Assembly (NCBI RefSeq): GCF_900115265.1
Contig: NZ_FOVU01000011.1
Span: forward strand, 1-64,000
From: Bradyrhizobium sp. Ghvi
GTDB lineage: Bacteria > Pseudomonadota > Alphaproteobacteria > Rhizobiales > Xanthobacteraceae
Length of the DNA stretch: 64,000 bases
Reading direction: 5' to 3'
The stretch's first letter is position 1, and every line of letters begins with the position of its first letter. The notes under the pieces are model-generated. The model was given only the letters and a program-made list of their open reading frames with translations. It ran no database searches and was not told the DNA's origin. Shown one piece after another: positions 17,853 to 25,295 of this stretch. Position numbers and translations under genes: made by a program.

Positions 17853-19022
17853 TCATTTTGCCCCCTGTGATGCAGACGACGACTTCCCGGCAGAGCCGTC
17901 GCGACTGCTGTGATCAGCGTGTTGGGCCGATGTCGAGTACATCGGCATCAGCACGCGAAAGGTGGTCTTGCGCGGCTGAGACTCGCATTCGATGATGCCC
18001 CCGTGGTCGCCGACGATCTTGGCGACCAAAGCAAGACCGAGGCCAGAGCCGGTCTGCTTTGTGGTCACGAAGGGATCGAACAGGTTGGGCAGGAGATCGT
18101 CTGGCACGCCTGGTCCATTGTCCCTCACGCAGAATTCGAGCGGTAGGGATACCCGGGATTTTTGACCGGGGACTGACAGGCGCACGCCGGGGCGGAATGC
18201 GGTGGTGAGCTGGATCTCGGCGTCGGGGACGTCGATCAGCGCTTCGGCGGCGTTCTTCACCAGATTGAGGAAGACCTGGATCAGCTGATCCTGGTTCGCC
18301 AGCACCGGCGGCAGCGAGGGATCGTAGTCCTCGATGAAGCGGATGTTGCGGGCAAAGCCCGACTGCGCCAGCCGTTTCACGTGGTCGAGCACCGAGTGGA
18401 TGTTGACGGGGCCGCGTACCACCGGGCGTTCGTCGCCGAACACCTCCATGCGGTCGACCAGCGTGACGATGCGGTCGGCCTCGTCGCAGATCAGTCGGGT
18501 CAGCATGCGGTCTTCGGATGACGCCTGCTGCTCCAGCAGCTGCGCCGCGCCGCGAATGCCGGAGAGCGGATTCTTGATCTCGTGCGCGAGCATTGCTGCT
18601 AGCGCTATCACCGAGCGCGCAGCGCTGCGATGGGTGAGCTGGCGGTCCATCTTGTCGGCGATGGAGCGCTCCTGGAGCATCACCACGATGTGGCCGGGTC
18701 GCTCGGTGAGCGGCGCGACATGCAGATCGACCTGGCGATCGCCGCCCATGCGCGGCGTGCCGAGATCGACCTTGTATTCGTTCACGGGCGAGTTCGACGA
18801 GCGCACCTGGTCGATCAGCGCCAGCAAGGGACTGCCGAACGGCACCAGTTCCTTCAGCGACTGCCGCTTCAGAAACTGTGTCGAGATATCGAAGAAGGCT
18901 TCAGTCGCGATATTGGCGGCGACGATCTTGCCGTCCGGCCCGATCATGAGAACGGGATTCGGCAAGGCATCCAGGATCGCGTCGCTGTCGGACGGCTTGC
19001 GATGTTCAGCGGCCGAGGTCAT
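17853..19022 (-). CDS. ntrB: nitrogen regulation sensor kinase/phosphatase NtrB
   Basis: A 389-residue soluble sensor: PAS domain at about residues 15-70, phosphoacceptor His147 in LAAMLAHEIKNPLSG, and an ATPase domain (NLVKNAAEALID, DNGPGVPDDL, TGSGLGLALV). It sets NtrC phosphorylation under PII (GlnB) control in known systems. The absence of membrane segments fits that role. Its ATG overlaps the dusB stop by four bases (ATGA), a sign of translational coupling. Confidence 0.96.
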   Translation of the reverse strand: MTSAAEHRKPSDSDAILDALPNPVLMIGPDGKIVAANIATEAFFDISTQFLKRQSLKELVPFGSPLLALIDQVRSSNSPVNEYKVDLGTPRMGGDRQVDLHVAPLTERPGHIVVMLQERSIADKMDRQLTHRSAARSVIALAAMLAHEIKNPLSGIRGAAQLLEQQASSEDRMLTRLICDEADRIVTLVDRMEVFGDERPVVRGPVNIHSVLDHVKRLAQSGFARNIRFIEDYDPSLPPVLANQDQLIQVFLNLVKNAAEALIDVPDAEIQLTTAFRPGVRLSVPGQKSRVSLPLEFCVRDNGPGVPDDLLPNLFDPFVTTKQTGSGLGLALVAKIVGDHGGIIECESQPRKTTFRVLMPMYSTSAQHADHSSRDGSAGKSSSASQGAK

Positions 19023-20095
19023 GCAGCGGCGCTCCAGGCGAAGTCGTCGAACGCATCCTGCAGCGACTGGTGGACGAGATTCGGATCCTCGGAGGTCAGG
19101 ATCTTCCGGCGCCAGGCCTTCAGCGTCTCGATCGGCGCACCGCTCGCTTCCGCAGCGACATCGAGCGCCCAGCCGAGATGCTTTCGCGCATGCTTCAGGC
19201 CGACCCGCAGGCCGTAGAGCGCGCAGACGCCTTCGTAGAGCGTACGGACGTAATGCAGCTGCGTTGCGAGCGACGGCGTGGCTTCAGCCGCCCCGCCGTT
19301 GAGACGACGGCCGATCTCGCCGGGAAGCCAGGGCTGGCCCTGCGCGCCGCGGCCGATCATCACGGCATCGGCTCCGGAGGCCTGGAGCGCCGCGAGCGCC
19401 TTCTCGTATGATGTGATGTCGCCATTGACGACGAGCGGAATAGCGATGGCTTCGCGCACCGCGCGGATCGCATCCCAATCCGCCTCGCCCTTGTAGAACT
19501 GGCAACGGGTGCGGCCATGCACCGTGACGAGCTTGATGCCGGCGGCCTCGGCGCGCCGCGCCAGCTCCGGCGCATTGCGGCTGCGGTCGTCCCAGCCGAG
19601 CCGCATCTTCAGCGTCACAGGAACCTTCACGGCAGCAATCGTCGCCTCGATCAGGCTGACGGCATGATCGAGGTCGCGCATCAGGGCCGAGCCCGACTGG
19701 CCGCCGGTGACGTGGCGGGCGGGACAGCCCATGTTGATGTCGATGATGTCGGCCCCCTCGGCCTCGGCGATCCGGGCACCTTCGGCCATCCAATGCGCCT
19801 CGCAGCCGGCGAGCTGCACCACATGCGGCCCAACCCCGGTCGCTTCGCAGCGCAACCGCGACATGCGGTGGCCGTTGGCAAGTTCATCGCTGGCGGTCAT
19901 TTCGGAGACAACCAGACCCGCCCCCAGCTCGGCGGCGAGCTTGCGGACAGGCGAGTCGGTCACGCCCGACATCGGTGCCAGGAAGACCGGGGTGGCGACC
20001 TCAATATCGCCTATCTTCAACGGCTTAGAGCCTGATACTGCCGAGCCGGTCACTGGGGTCTCGTTGCGTGGGCAGCGCCTCATCGCGCCTGCCAT
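19019..20095 (-). CDS. dusB: tRNA-dihydrouridine synthase DusB (NifR3)
   Basis: A 358-residue flavoprotein that reduces uridines in tRNA. Visible marks are the FMN-barrel start APMSGVTDSPVRKL, the catalytic Cys in DINMGCPARHVTGG, KMRLGWDD, TVHGRTRCQFY and GDITS. This is the nifR3 gene classically found ahead of ntrBC in rhizobia and Rhodobacter. The link to nitrogen control is positional, as the enzyme acts on tRNA. ATGs at 20095 and 20083 are both possible. An NtrC-like palindrome lies just upstream. Confidence 0.94.
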   Translation of the reverse strand: MAGAMRRCPRNETPVTGSAVSGSKPLKIGDIEVATPVFLAPMSGVTDSPVRKLAAELGAGLVVSEMTASDELANGHRMSRLRCEATGVGPHVVQLAGCEAHWMAEGARIAEAEGADIIDINMGCPARHVTGGQSGSALMRDLDHAVSLIEATIAAVKVPVTLKMRLGWDDRSRNAPELARRAEAAGIKLVTVHGRTRCQFYKGEADWDAIRAVREAIAIPLVVNGDITSYEKALAALQASGADAVMIGRGAQGQPWLPGEIGRRLNGGAAEATPSLATQLHYVRTLYEGVCALYGLRVGLKHARKHLGWALDVAAEASGAPIETLKAWRRKILTSEDPNLVHQSLQDAFDDFAWSAAA

Positions 20096-20106
20096 GGTCT
20101 ATCTTG

Positions 20107-20123
20107 CGCACAATTCTTGTGCA
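20107..20123 (-). promoter_or_regulatory. candidate NtrC-binding site upstream of dusB-ntrB-ntrC
   Basis: CGCACAATTCTTGTGCA keeps the GCAC-N7-GTGC core of the NtrC consensus TGCACC-N5-GGTGCA, matching nine of its twelve fixed bases. The arms GCACAA (20108-20113) and TTGTGC (20117-20122) are perfect. It is centred about 20 bases before the dusB ATG, a position that suits repression (autoregulation) better than activation. No second full site was found; GTGCA half-sites occur at about 20170-20179. Confidence 0.45.
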
Positions 20124-20300
20124 GTCAAGCGTCATGCCTACAGTTTAGACAGTTCTGCAAAGCTTTCAAGTGCAGTGCAGCAAAATGCTGAATCCCACAA
20201 TCCCGGGAAACCCCCTTTTTTTGCGGGCCTGCCGTGCTAGAGGCATGCCGGCAATCACCCACGGCCGACACTTCCCTTAACAGTTGAATATTTGAGTCCT

Positions 20301-21482
20301 ATGGCGAAATCACAGCGCACTGCAGTCGTTCTTGTCGCGGCCGGACGTGGCCTGCGCGCAGGCGCCGGTGGTCCCAAGCAATATCGAGAGATCGGCGGCG
20401 TGCCCGTGATCTACCGCGCCATGGAGGCCTTCAGCACCCATCCCGATGTCTTCGCCATGCAACCGGTGGTGAACCCCGACGATAGCGCCATGTTCACAGC
20501 GGCGGTCGCAGGCCTTAGGCACGAGGCGCCGACCAACGGCGGCGCAACCCGCCAGGCCTCGGTGCTCGCAGGCCTCGAAGCGCTCGCCAGGCACGAGCCC
20601 GACATTGTCCTGATCCACGACGCCGCCCGGCCCTTCGTTTCGTCAGGCGTGATCTCGCGCGCGATCGAGGCGGCGAGCCGCACTGGTGCTGCGATCCCCG
20701 TCGTCCCCGTCACCGATACCATCAAGGTCACCAGCGCGAGCGGCGATGTCGAGGACACGCCGGACCGCGCGCGCCTGCGAATCGCGCAGACGCCGCAATC
20801 CTTTCGTTTCGACGTCATCCTCGAAGCGCATCGTCGTGCCGCAAAGGACGGACGAAGCGATTTCACCGATGATGCCGCGATCGCCGAATGGGCGGGATTG
20901 ACGGTTGCGACCTTTGAGGGCGATGTTGCCAATATGAAGCTCACCACTCCCGAAGATTTCGTGCGCGAGGAAGCGCGCCTGGCCAGCCTGCTCGGCGACA
21001 TCAGGACCGGCACGGGTTACGATGTGCACGCCTTCGGCGAAGGCGATCACCTCATGCTCTGCGGCGTGCGCGTGCCGCACACCAAGGGCTTCCTGGCGCA
21101 TTCAGACGGCGATGTCGGTTTGCATGCGCTGGTCGATGCCATCCTCGGTGCGCTGGCCGACGGTGATATCGGTTCGCACTTTCCGCCGAGCGATGCGAAG
21201 TGGAAGGGCGCCTCCTCCGACCAGTTCCTGAAATATGCCATCGAGCGCGTCACGGCGCGCGGCGGCCGTATCGCCAATCTCGAGGTCACCATGATCTGCG
21301 AACGGCCGAAGATCGGCCCGCTCCGTGACGCCATGCGCGCGCGCATCGCCGAGATCTCCGGCGTCGACATCTCCCGCGTCGCCGTGAAAGCGACCACCAG
21401 CGAGCGGCTTGGCTTCACCGGCCGCGAGGAAGGCATCGCGGCCACCGCGAGCGCCACCATCCGCCTGCCCTGGAGCGTCTAG
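20301..21482 (+). CDS. ispDF: bifunctional isoprenoid enzyme IspDF
   Basis: A 393-residue fusion of 2-C-methyl-D-erythritol 4-phosphate cytidylyltransferase (IspD, about residues 5-225) and 2-C-methyl-D-erythritol 2,4-cyclodiphosphate synthase (IspF, about 233-390). IspD shows the nucleotide-binding AAGRGLRAGAGGPKQY and VLIHDAARPF. IspF shows GTGYDVHAF with the metal-ligand Asp and His, and HSDGDVGLHALVDAI. The fusion is known in alphaproteobacteria. The ATG at 20301 is preferred to the TTG at 20292. It is followed by the CinA-type gene after three bases, so they are co-transcribed. Confidence 0.96.
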   Translation: MAKSQRTAVVLVAAGRGLRAGAGGPKQYREIGGVPVIYRAMEAFSTHPDVFAMQPVVNPDDSAMFTAAVAGLRHEAPTNGGATRQASVLAGLEALARHEPDIVLIHDAARPFVSSGVISRAIEAASRTGAAIPVVPVTDTIKVTSASGDVEDTPDRARLRIAQTPQSFRFDVILEAHRRAAKDGRSDFTDDAAIAEWAGLTVATFEGDVANMKLTTPEDFVREEARLASLLGDIRTGTGYDVHAFGEGDHLMLCGVRVPHTKGFLAHSDGDVGLHALVDAILGALADGDIGSHFPPSDAKWKGASSDQFLKYAIERVTARGGRIANLEVTMICERPKIGPLRDAMRARIAEISGVDISRVAVKATTSERLGFTGREEGIAATASATIRLPWSV

Positions 21483-21485
21483 GCC

Positions 21486-22097
21486 ATGGGCGGCAGCGAC
21501 GCACGCGCCCTCTCCCGCTCGCTGCTCGACCTGTGCCGGATGCGCAAGCTGACGATCGCGACCGCCGAGTCCTGCACCGGCGGCCTCGTTGCCGGCGCGC
21601 TGACCGACATCCCCGGCTCCTCTGACGTCATCGACCGCGGCTTCGTCACCTATTCCAACGACGCCAAGCGCGCCATGCTCGGTGTCGAGGCGGGCACGCT
21701 TGCCACTTTCGGCGCCGTCAGCAAGGAAACCGCAACCGCCATGGCGATCGGCGCGCTCGAGCGGGCGGATGTCGATCTTGCCGTTGCCATCACGGGCATT
21801 GCCGGTCCCGGCGGCGCGACTCCGGGGAAGCCAGTTGGCCTGGTCCATTTTGCGGCTGCCGCGCGCGATGGCCGCATCATCCACCGCGAGCAGCGATTTG
21901 GCGCGATCGGCCGCAGCGCCGTGCGCGCGCGCTCTGTGGTCGAAGCGCTGCGCATGCTGATGGAGCTCGCCCGCGGCCCGAAGGCCCAACCCAAGCCGCG
22001 CCAGGCGACCGCCGCATCGCGGCTGCGCCCCCGCGTGACACGCTCGCCGCGACGGCACGCCGTGAAGCGCCGTCCGCCGCGGTCGCCGCGAGGTTGA
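21486..22097 (+). CDS. cinA: CinA-type nicotinamide-nucleotide amidohydrolase (PncC-like)
   Basis: A 203-residue protein matching the CinA C-terminal (PncC) domain, which deamidates NMN in pyridine-nucleotide recycling. The active-site Ser/Cys segment TAESCTGGLVAGALTDIPGS, GFVTYSNDAKRAMLGV and AITGIAGPGGATPGKPVGLV are all present. The N-terminal CinA half is absent, as in stand-alone PncC. A very basic tail from about residue 165 (many Arg and Pro) is unusual. Only three bases separate it from ispDF. Confidence 0.88.
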   Translation: MGGSDARALSRSLLDLCRMRKLTIATAESCTGGLVAGALTDIPGSSDVIDRGFVTYSNDAKRAMLGVEAGTLATFGAVSKETATAMAIGALERADVDLAVAITGIAGPGGATPGKPVGLVHFAAAARDGRIIHREQRFGAIGRSAVRARSVVEALRMLMELARGPKAQPKPRQATAASRLRPRVTRSPRRHAVKRRPPRSPRG

Positions 22098-22103
22098 CTC
22101 CAA

Positions 22104-22883
22104 TCATGCCGTCGCGAGCAGCGCGCTCGCATGGTCGAGCACGCATTGCCTGACCGCATCGGCCTCGGACGGCTTCGCCCTCGCGCTGACCGTCAGTTCC
22201 AGGATCGGCGACGCGGGATTGGCGACATCAAGGACCTTGGTGACGAAGACGGCAGGTTTCGCCTGATCGTCGATGCGCGAGTCGTGGCGCAGCTCGCCCA
22301 GGATTTTATCGGCCAGCGTATTGGCGGCGCCTGCCGGTACCGGAAAAGCCACCTTGACCTCGCCGGTGCCGGGATAAGCGCTGTGGTTGACGATGGCCGC
22401 GCCCCAGACCTGTCCGTTCGGCAGGAGGATTTGCGTGTTGTCGGGCGCGACCAGCTCGGTCATGAACAGTGACAGCGACCTGACTTTGCCGGACTTCCCG
22501 GCCACTTCGACCTCATGGCCGATGTGAAACGGGCGAAACAGCAGCAGCATCACGCCGGCCGCAAGATTGGACAGCGTGCCCTGGAGCGCAAGACCAATCG
22601 CCAGGGACGTGGCGCCGAGCACGGCGACGAGGCTCGCGGTCTGAATGCCGAAAAGCTGAAGCACGGCAATGCCGACGACCGCCAGCACGCCATAACGCGC
22701 AAGGCTGCCGACGAACAACGTCACCAGCGGGTCGACCCGATGCGTGACGCTCAGGAGCCGCGTGACGAAGCGCTGCATGGCGCTGGATAGATACCAGCCG
22801 ATCGCCAGCAGCACGATCGCGTAGATCGCGTTCAGTCCGTACAGGACGAGCGAGGCTCTGAGTGTGTCGAAATTGATGGTCAT
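22104..22883 (-). CDS. small mechanosensitive channel, MscS family
   Basis: A 259-residue channel with three N-terminal hydrophobic helices. The pore-lining helix is rich in Ala and Gly (VAVLGATSLAIGLALQGTLS), followed by the beta domain (FHIGHEVEVAGKSGKV, ILLPNGQVWGAAIVNHS). It opens on hypo-osmotic stress. The ATG at 22883 (MTINFDTLR) is chosen; the longer frame to 23027 adds a basic stretch without membrane character. It converges with the cinA-type gene six bases away. Confidence 0.88.
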   Translation of the reverse strand: MTINFDTLRASLVLYGLNAIYAIVLLAIGWYLSSAMQRFVTRLLSVTHRVDPLVTLFVGSLARYGVLAVVGIAVLQLFGIQTASLVAVLGATSLAIGLALQGTLSNLAAGVMLLLFRPFHIGHEVEVAGKSGKVRSLSLFMTELVAPDNTQILLPNGQVWGAAIVNHSAYPGTGEVKVAFPVPAGAANTLADKILGELRHDSRIDDQAKPAVFVTKVLDVANPASPILELTVSARAKPSEADAVRQCVLDHASALLATA

Positions 22884-23039
22884 TGTGGCTCCAGCCCGGC
22901 GAGATGGAAGAGAACGCAAGGCGGCGCGAAATGATCCTGAAGGGAACGCGATCTCGGAGGCTAATGAGCGAGGCGTAACCTTCCTGACGCAGCGAGGCGC
23001 CCATCCGTCCCTTGTTCCCAAAGGCACGCAGTCGATTGA

Positions 23040-23510
23040 TCAGGACGACGCCAGCTTCGGCCGACCGTAGATCGCATCGGCGCGCTTTTCGAACGCGGTG
23101 GAAAACCGCGCAAACGCGGCGTCGAACATCGAGCCCATCAGCATCGCCAACATGCGGCTCTTGAATTCGTAGGCGAGGAAGAAACCGACATCGCAGACAT
23201 CCTCGCCTTTGGGCTCGAACGTCCAGCGATTTTCCAGATTGCTGAATGGACCTTGCAGATATTCAACCAGGATTTTCAGATTGGCGCGATCGAGCGTGAC
23301 ACGGCTGGTGAAGGATTCCCTCACCAGCTTGAACGACACCGTCATGTCGGCGACCAGCACCTCGGTCCCATCGGGCTTGGCCATGCGCTGGCGGATCTTC
23401 AGCGCGCTGCACAGCGGCACGAATTCCGGGTAGCGCTCGACATCGGCGACCAGATCGAACATCTCGGATGCGCTGTGATTCACACGGCGCTTGCTCGAAA
23501 ATCGGGGCAT
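23040..23510 (-). CDS. COQ10/RatA-like START-domain protein
   Basis: A 156-residue polyketide-cyclase/START-like protein of the coenzyme Q-binding COQ10 group. Typical marks are the start RRVNHSASEMFDLVADVERY, PEFVPLC and FEPKGEDVCDVGFFLAYEFK. In mitochondria and alphaproteobacteria it aids ubiquinone function; the related name RatA (a ribosome-associated toxin) may not apply. It is six bases downstream of lipA on the same strand, a conserved alphaproteobacterial pair. Confidence 0.9.
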   Translation of the reverse strand: MPRFSSKRRVNHSASEMFDLVADVERYPEFVPLCSALKIRQRMAKPDGTEVLVADMTVSFKLVRESFTSRVTLDRANLKILVEYLQGPFSNLENRWTFEPKGEDVCDVGFFLAYEFKSRMLAMLMGSMFDAAFARFSTAFEKRADAIYGRPKLASS

Positions 23511-23516
23511 ATCCGT

Positions 23517-24473
23517 TCAGCGGGCCGTCGCGGCCCGCGCAGCCTTCAGTCTCGCAAAGTCCTCGCCGGCGTGATGCGACGAACGGGTGAGCGGGCTGGC
23601 CGACACGATCAGGAAGCCCTTGGTGTAGGCGACCTTTTCATAGGAGCTGAACTCGTCCGGCGGCACGTAACGCATCACGGCGTGATGCTTGCGCGTCGGC
23701 TGGAGATATTGGCCGATGGTCAGGAAATCGACCTCGGCGGAGCGCAGATCGTCCATCACCTGCTGCACCTCGTGGCGCTCCTCGCCGAGGCCGACCATGA
23801 TGCCGGACTTGGTGAAGATGGTGGGGTCGAGCTCCTTGACCCGCTGCAGCAGCCGGATCGAGTGGAAATAGCGAGCGCCCGGCCGCACCGTGAGATAGCG
23901 CGACGGCACGGTCTCGAGATTGTGGTTGAAGACATCAGGCTTTGCCGCAACGACGACCTCTAGCGCCCCTTCCTTGCGCAGGAAGTCGGGCGTCAGGATC
24001 TCGATCGTGGTCGAGGGGCACGCGGCCCTGATCGCGCGGATGGTCTGGGCAAAATGCTCGGCTCCGCCGTCGGCGAGATCGTCCCGGTCCACGGAAGTGA
24101 TGACGACGTGGGCGAGGCCCAGCTTGGCGGTCGCCTCGGCGACATGTTGCGGCTCGGCGCTATCCAGCGCATTCGGCAGGCCGGTCTTGACGTTGCAGAA
24201 GGCGCAGGCCCGGGTGCAGGTGTCACCCATGATCATGAAGGTCGCGTGCTTCTTGTCCCAGCACTCGCCGATGTTCGGGCAGCCCGCCTCCTCGCACACC
24301 GTGTGCAGCCCGTTGGACTTCACGATGTTGCGGGTGTCGGCATAGCCGCGGGTATTCGGGGCGCGGACACGGATCCAGTCCGGCTTCGGCGGCGAAGCGG
24401 AATCGGGGCGGTTCACCTTTTCGGGGTGCCGCGGGCGCAGCGGGTTCGTGACGGTATCGACAATAACGACCAT
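23517..24473 (-). CDS. lipA: lipoyl synthase LipA
   Basis: A 318-residue radical SAM enzyme that inserts two sulfurs into octanoyl groups of E2 and GcvH proteins. The auxiliary cluster cysteines are in CEEAGCPNIGEC and the radical SAM cluster in CTRACAFCNV. The C-terminal Ser ligand region is RSSHHAGEDF. Length is normal. It is followed at once by the COQ10-like gene. Confidence 0.97.
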   Translation of the reverse strand: MVVIVDTVTNPLRPRHPEKVNRPDSASPPKPDWIRVRAPNTRGYADTRNIVKSNGLHTVCEEAGCPNIGECWDKKHATFMIMGDTCTRACAFCNVKTGLPNALDSAEPQHVAEATAKLGLAHVVITSVDRDDLADGGAEHFAQTIRAIRAACPSTTIEILTPDFLRKEGALEVVVAAKPDVFNHNLETVPSRYLTVRPGARYFHSIRLLQRVKELDPTIFTKSGIMVGLGEERHEVQQVMDDLRSAEVDFLTIGQYLQPTRKHHAVMRYVPPDEFSSYEKVAYTKGFLIVSASPLTRSSHHAGEDFARLKAARAATAR

Positions 24474-24603
24474 GATCTGTCCGGTCTGTTCAGGTCCTAC
24501 CTAGTCGGTCTGGCTCCCTGCCGCAACCCGGCTCGCGCCGCTTCAGGGAACATGGCAGATATGGGCAATATCTTGCTCAGTTCTCAGGCGATTCTCACCT
24601 CGA

Positions 24604-25206
24604 ATGTCTCCAGTGTCGAAACCTTCCACACCACGGCTGGGCAAGGCTCTGAGGCGGGCCTTTTTCGACCGCGACGTCCGCGAAGTGGCGCACGACCTGA
24701 TCGGTGCCACCATGCTGGTCGATGGCGTTGGCGGGATCATCGTCGAGGTTGAGGCCTATCATCATACTGAGCCGGCCGCGCACTCCTACAACGGCCCGAC
24801 GCCGCGGAACCAGATCATGTTCGGTCCGCCCGGCTTTGCCTATGTCTACCGCTCCTACGGCATCCACTGGTGCGTGAACTTCGTCTGCGAGGAGGAAGGC
24901 TCGGCCAGCGCCGTGCTGATCCGCGCGCTGGAGCCGACCCATGGAATCGCCACCATGCGGCGCCGCCGCCATCTTCAGGATGTGCACGCGCTGTGCTCGG
25001 GCCCCGGCAAGCTGACCGAGGCGCTTGGAATCACCATCGCGCACAATGCCCTGCCCCTGGACCGGCCGCCGATTGCGCTGCATGCGCGGAAGGAAGATGT
25101 CGAGGTTGCGACCGGCATCCGGATCGGCATCACCAAGGCCGTCGAGCTGCCCTGGCGTTATGGCGTCAGAGGCTCGAAATTCCTCAGCAAGCCGTTTCCG
25201 AAGTGA
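24604..25206 (+). CDS. mpg: DNA-3-methyladenine glycosylase (AAG/MPG type)
   Basis: A 200-residue base-excision repair enzyme of the eukaryote-like AAG fold, removing alkylated purines. Visible marks are the Glu-containing IIVEVEAYHHTEPAAHSYNG, PTPRNQIMFGPPGFAYVYRSYG and LCSGPGKLTEALGI. Length fits the family. It lies divergent from lipA and convergent with valS, with a 78-bp hairpin repeat at its end. Confidence 0.93.
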   Translation: MSPVSKPSTPRLGKALRRAFFDRDVREVAHDLIGATMLVDGVGGIIVEVEAYHHTEPAAHSYNGPTPRNQIMFGPPGFAYVYRSYGIHWCVNFVCEEEGSASAVLIRALEPTHGIATMRRRRHLQDVHALCSGPGKLTEALGITIAHNALPLDRPPIALHARKEDVEVATGIRIGITKAVELPWRYGVRGSKFLSKPFPK

Positions 25207-25209
25207 AGG

Positions 25210-25287
25210 TCATTCCGGGGCGGCTCGAAGAGCCGAACCCGGAACCTCGAGATTCCGGGTCTGGTCCTTCGGACCATCCCGGAATGA
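25210..25287. repeat. 78-bp multi-hairpin repeat, copy A
   Basis: Terminal arms TCATTCCGGG / CCCGGAATGA enclose three more hairpins: GGCTC-GAA-GAGCC, ACCCGGAA...TTCCGGGT around CTCGAG, and TGGTCC-TTC-GGACCA. A second copy of exactly the same length stands at 60889-60966 with 74 of 78 bases identical. Two of the four differences are compensatory within one stem. This copy lies between the convergent ends of the glycosylase gene and valS. Confidence 0.85.
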
Positions 25288-25295
25288 CGGAAGTC

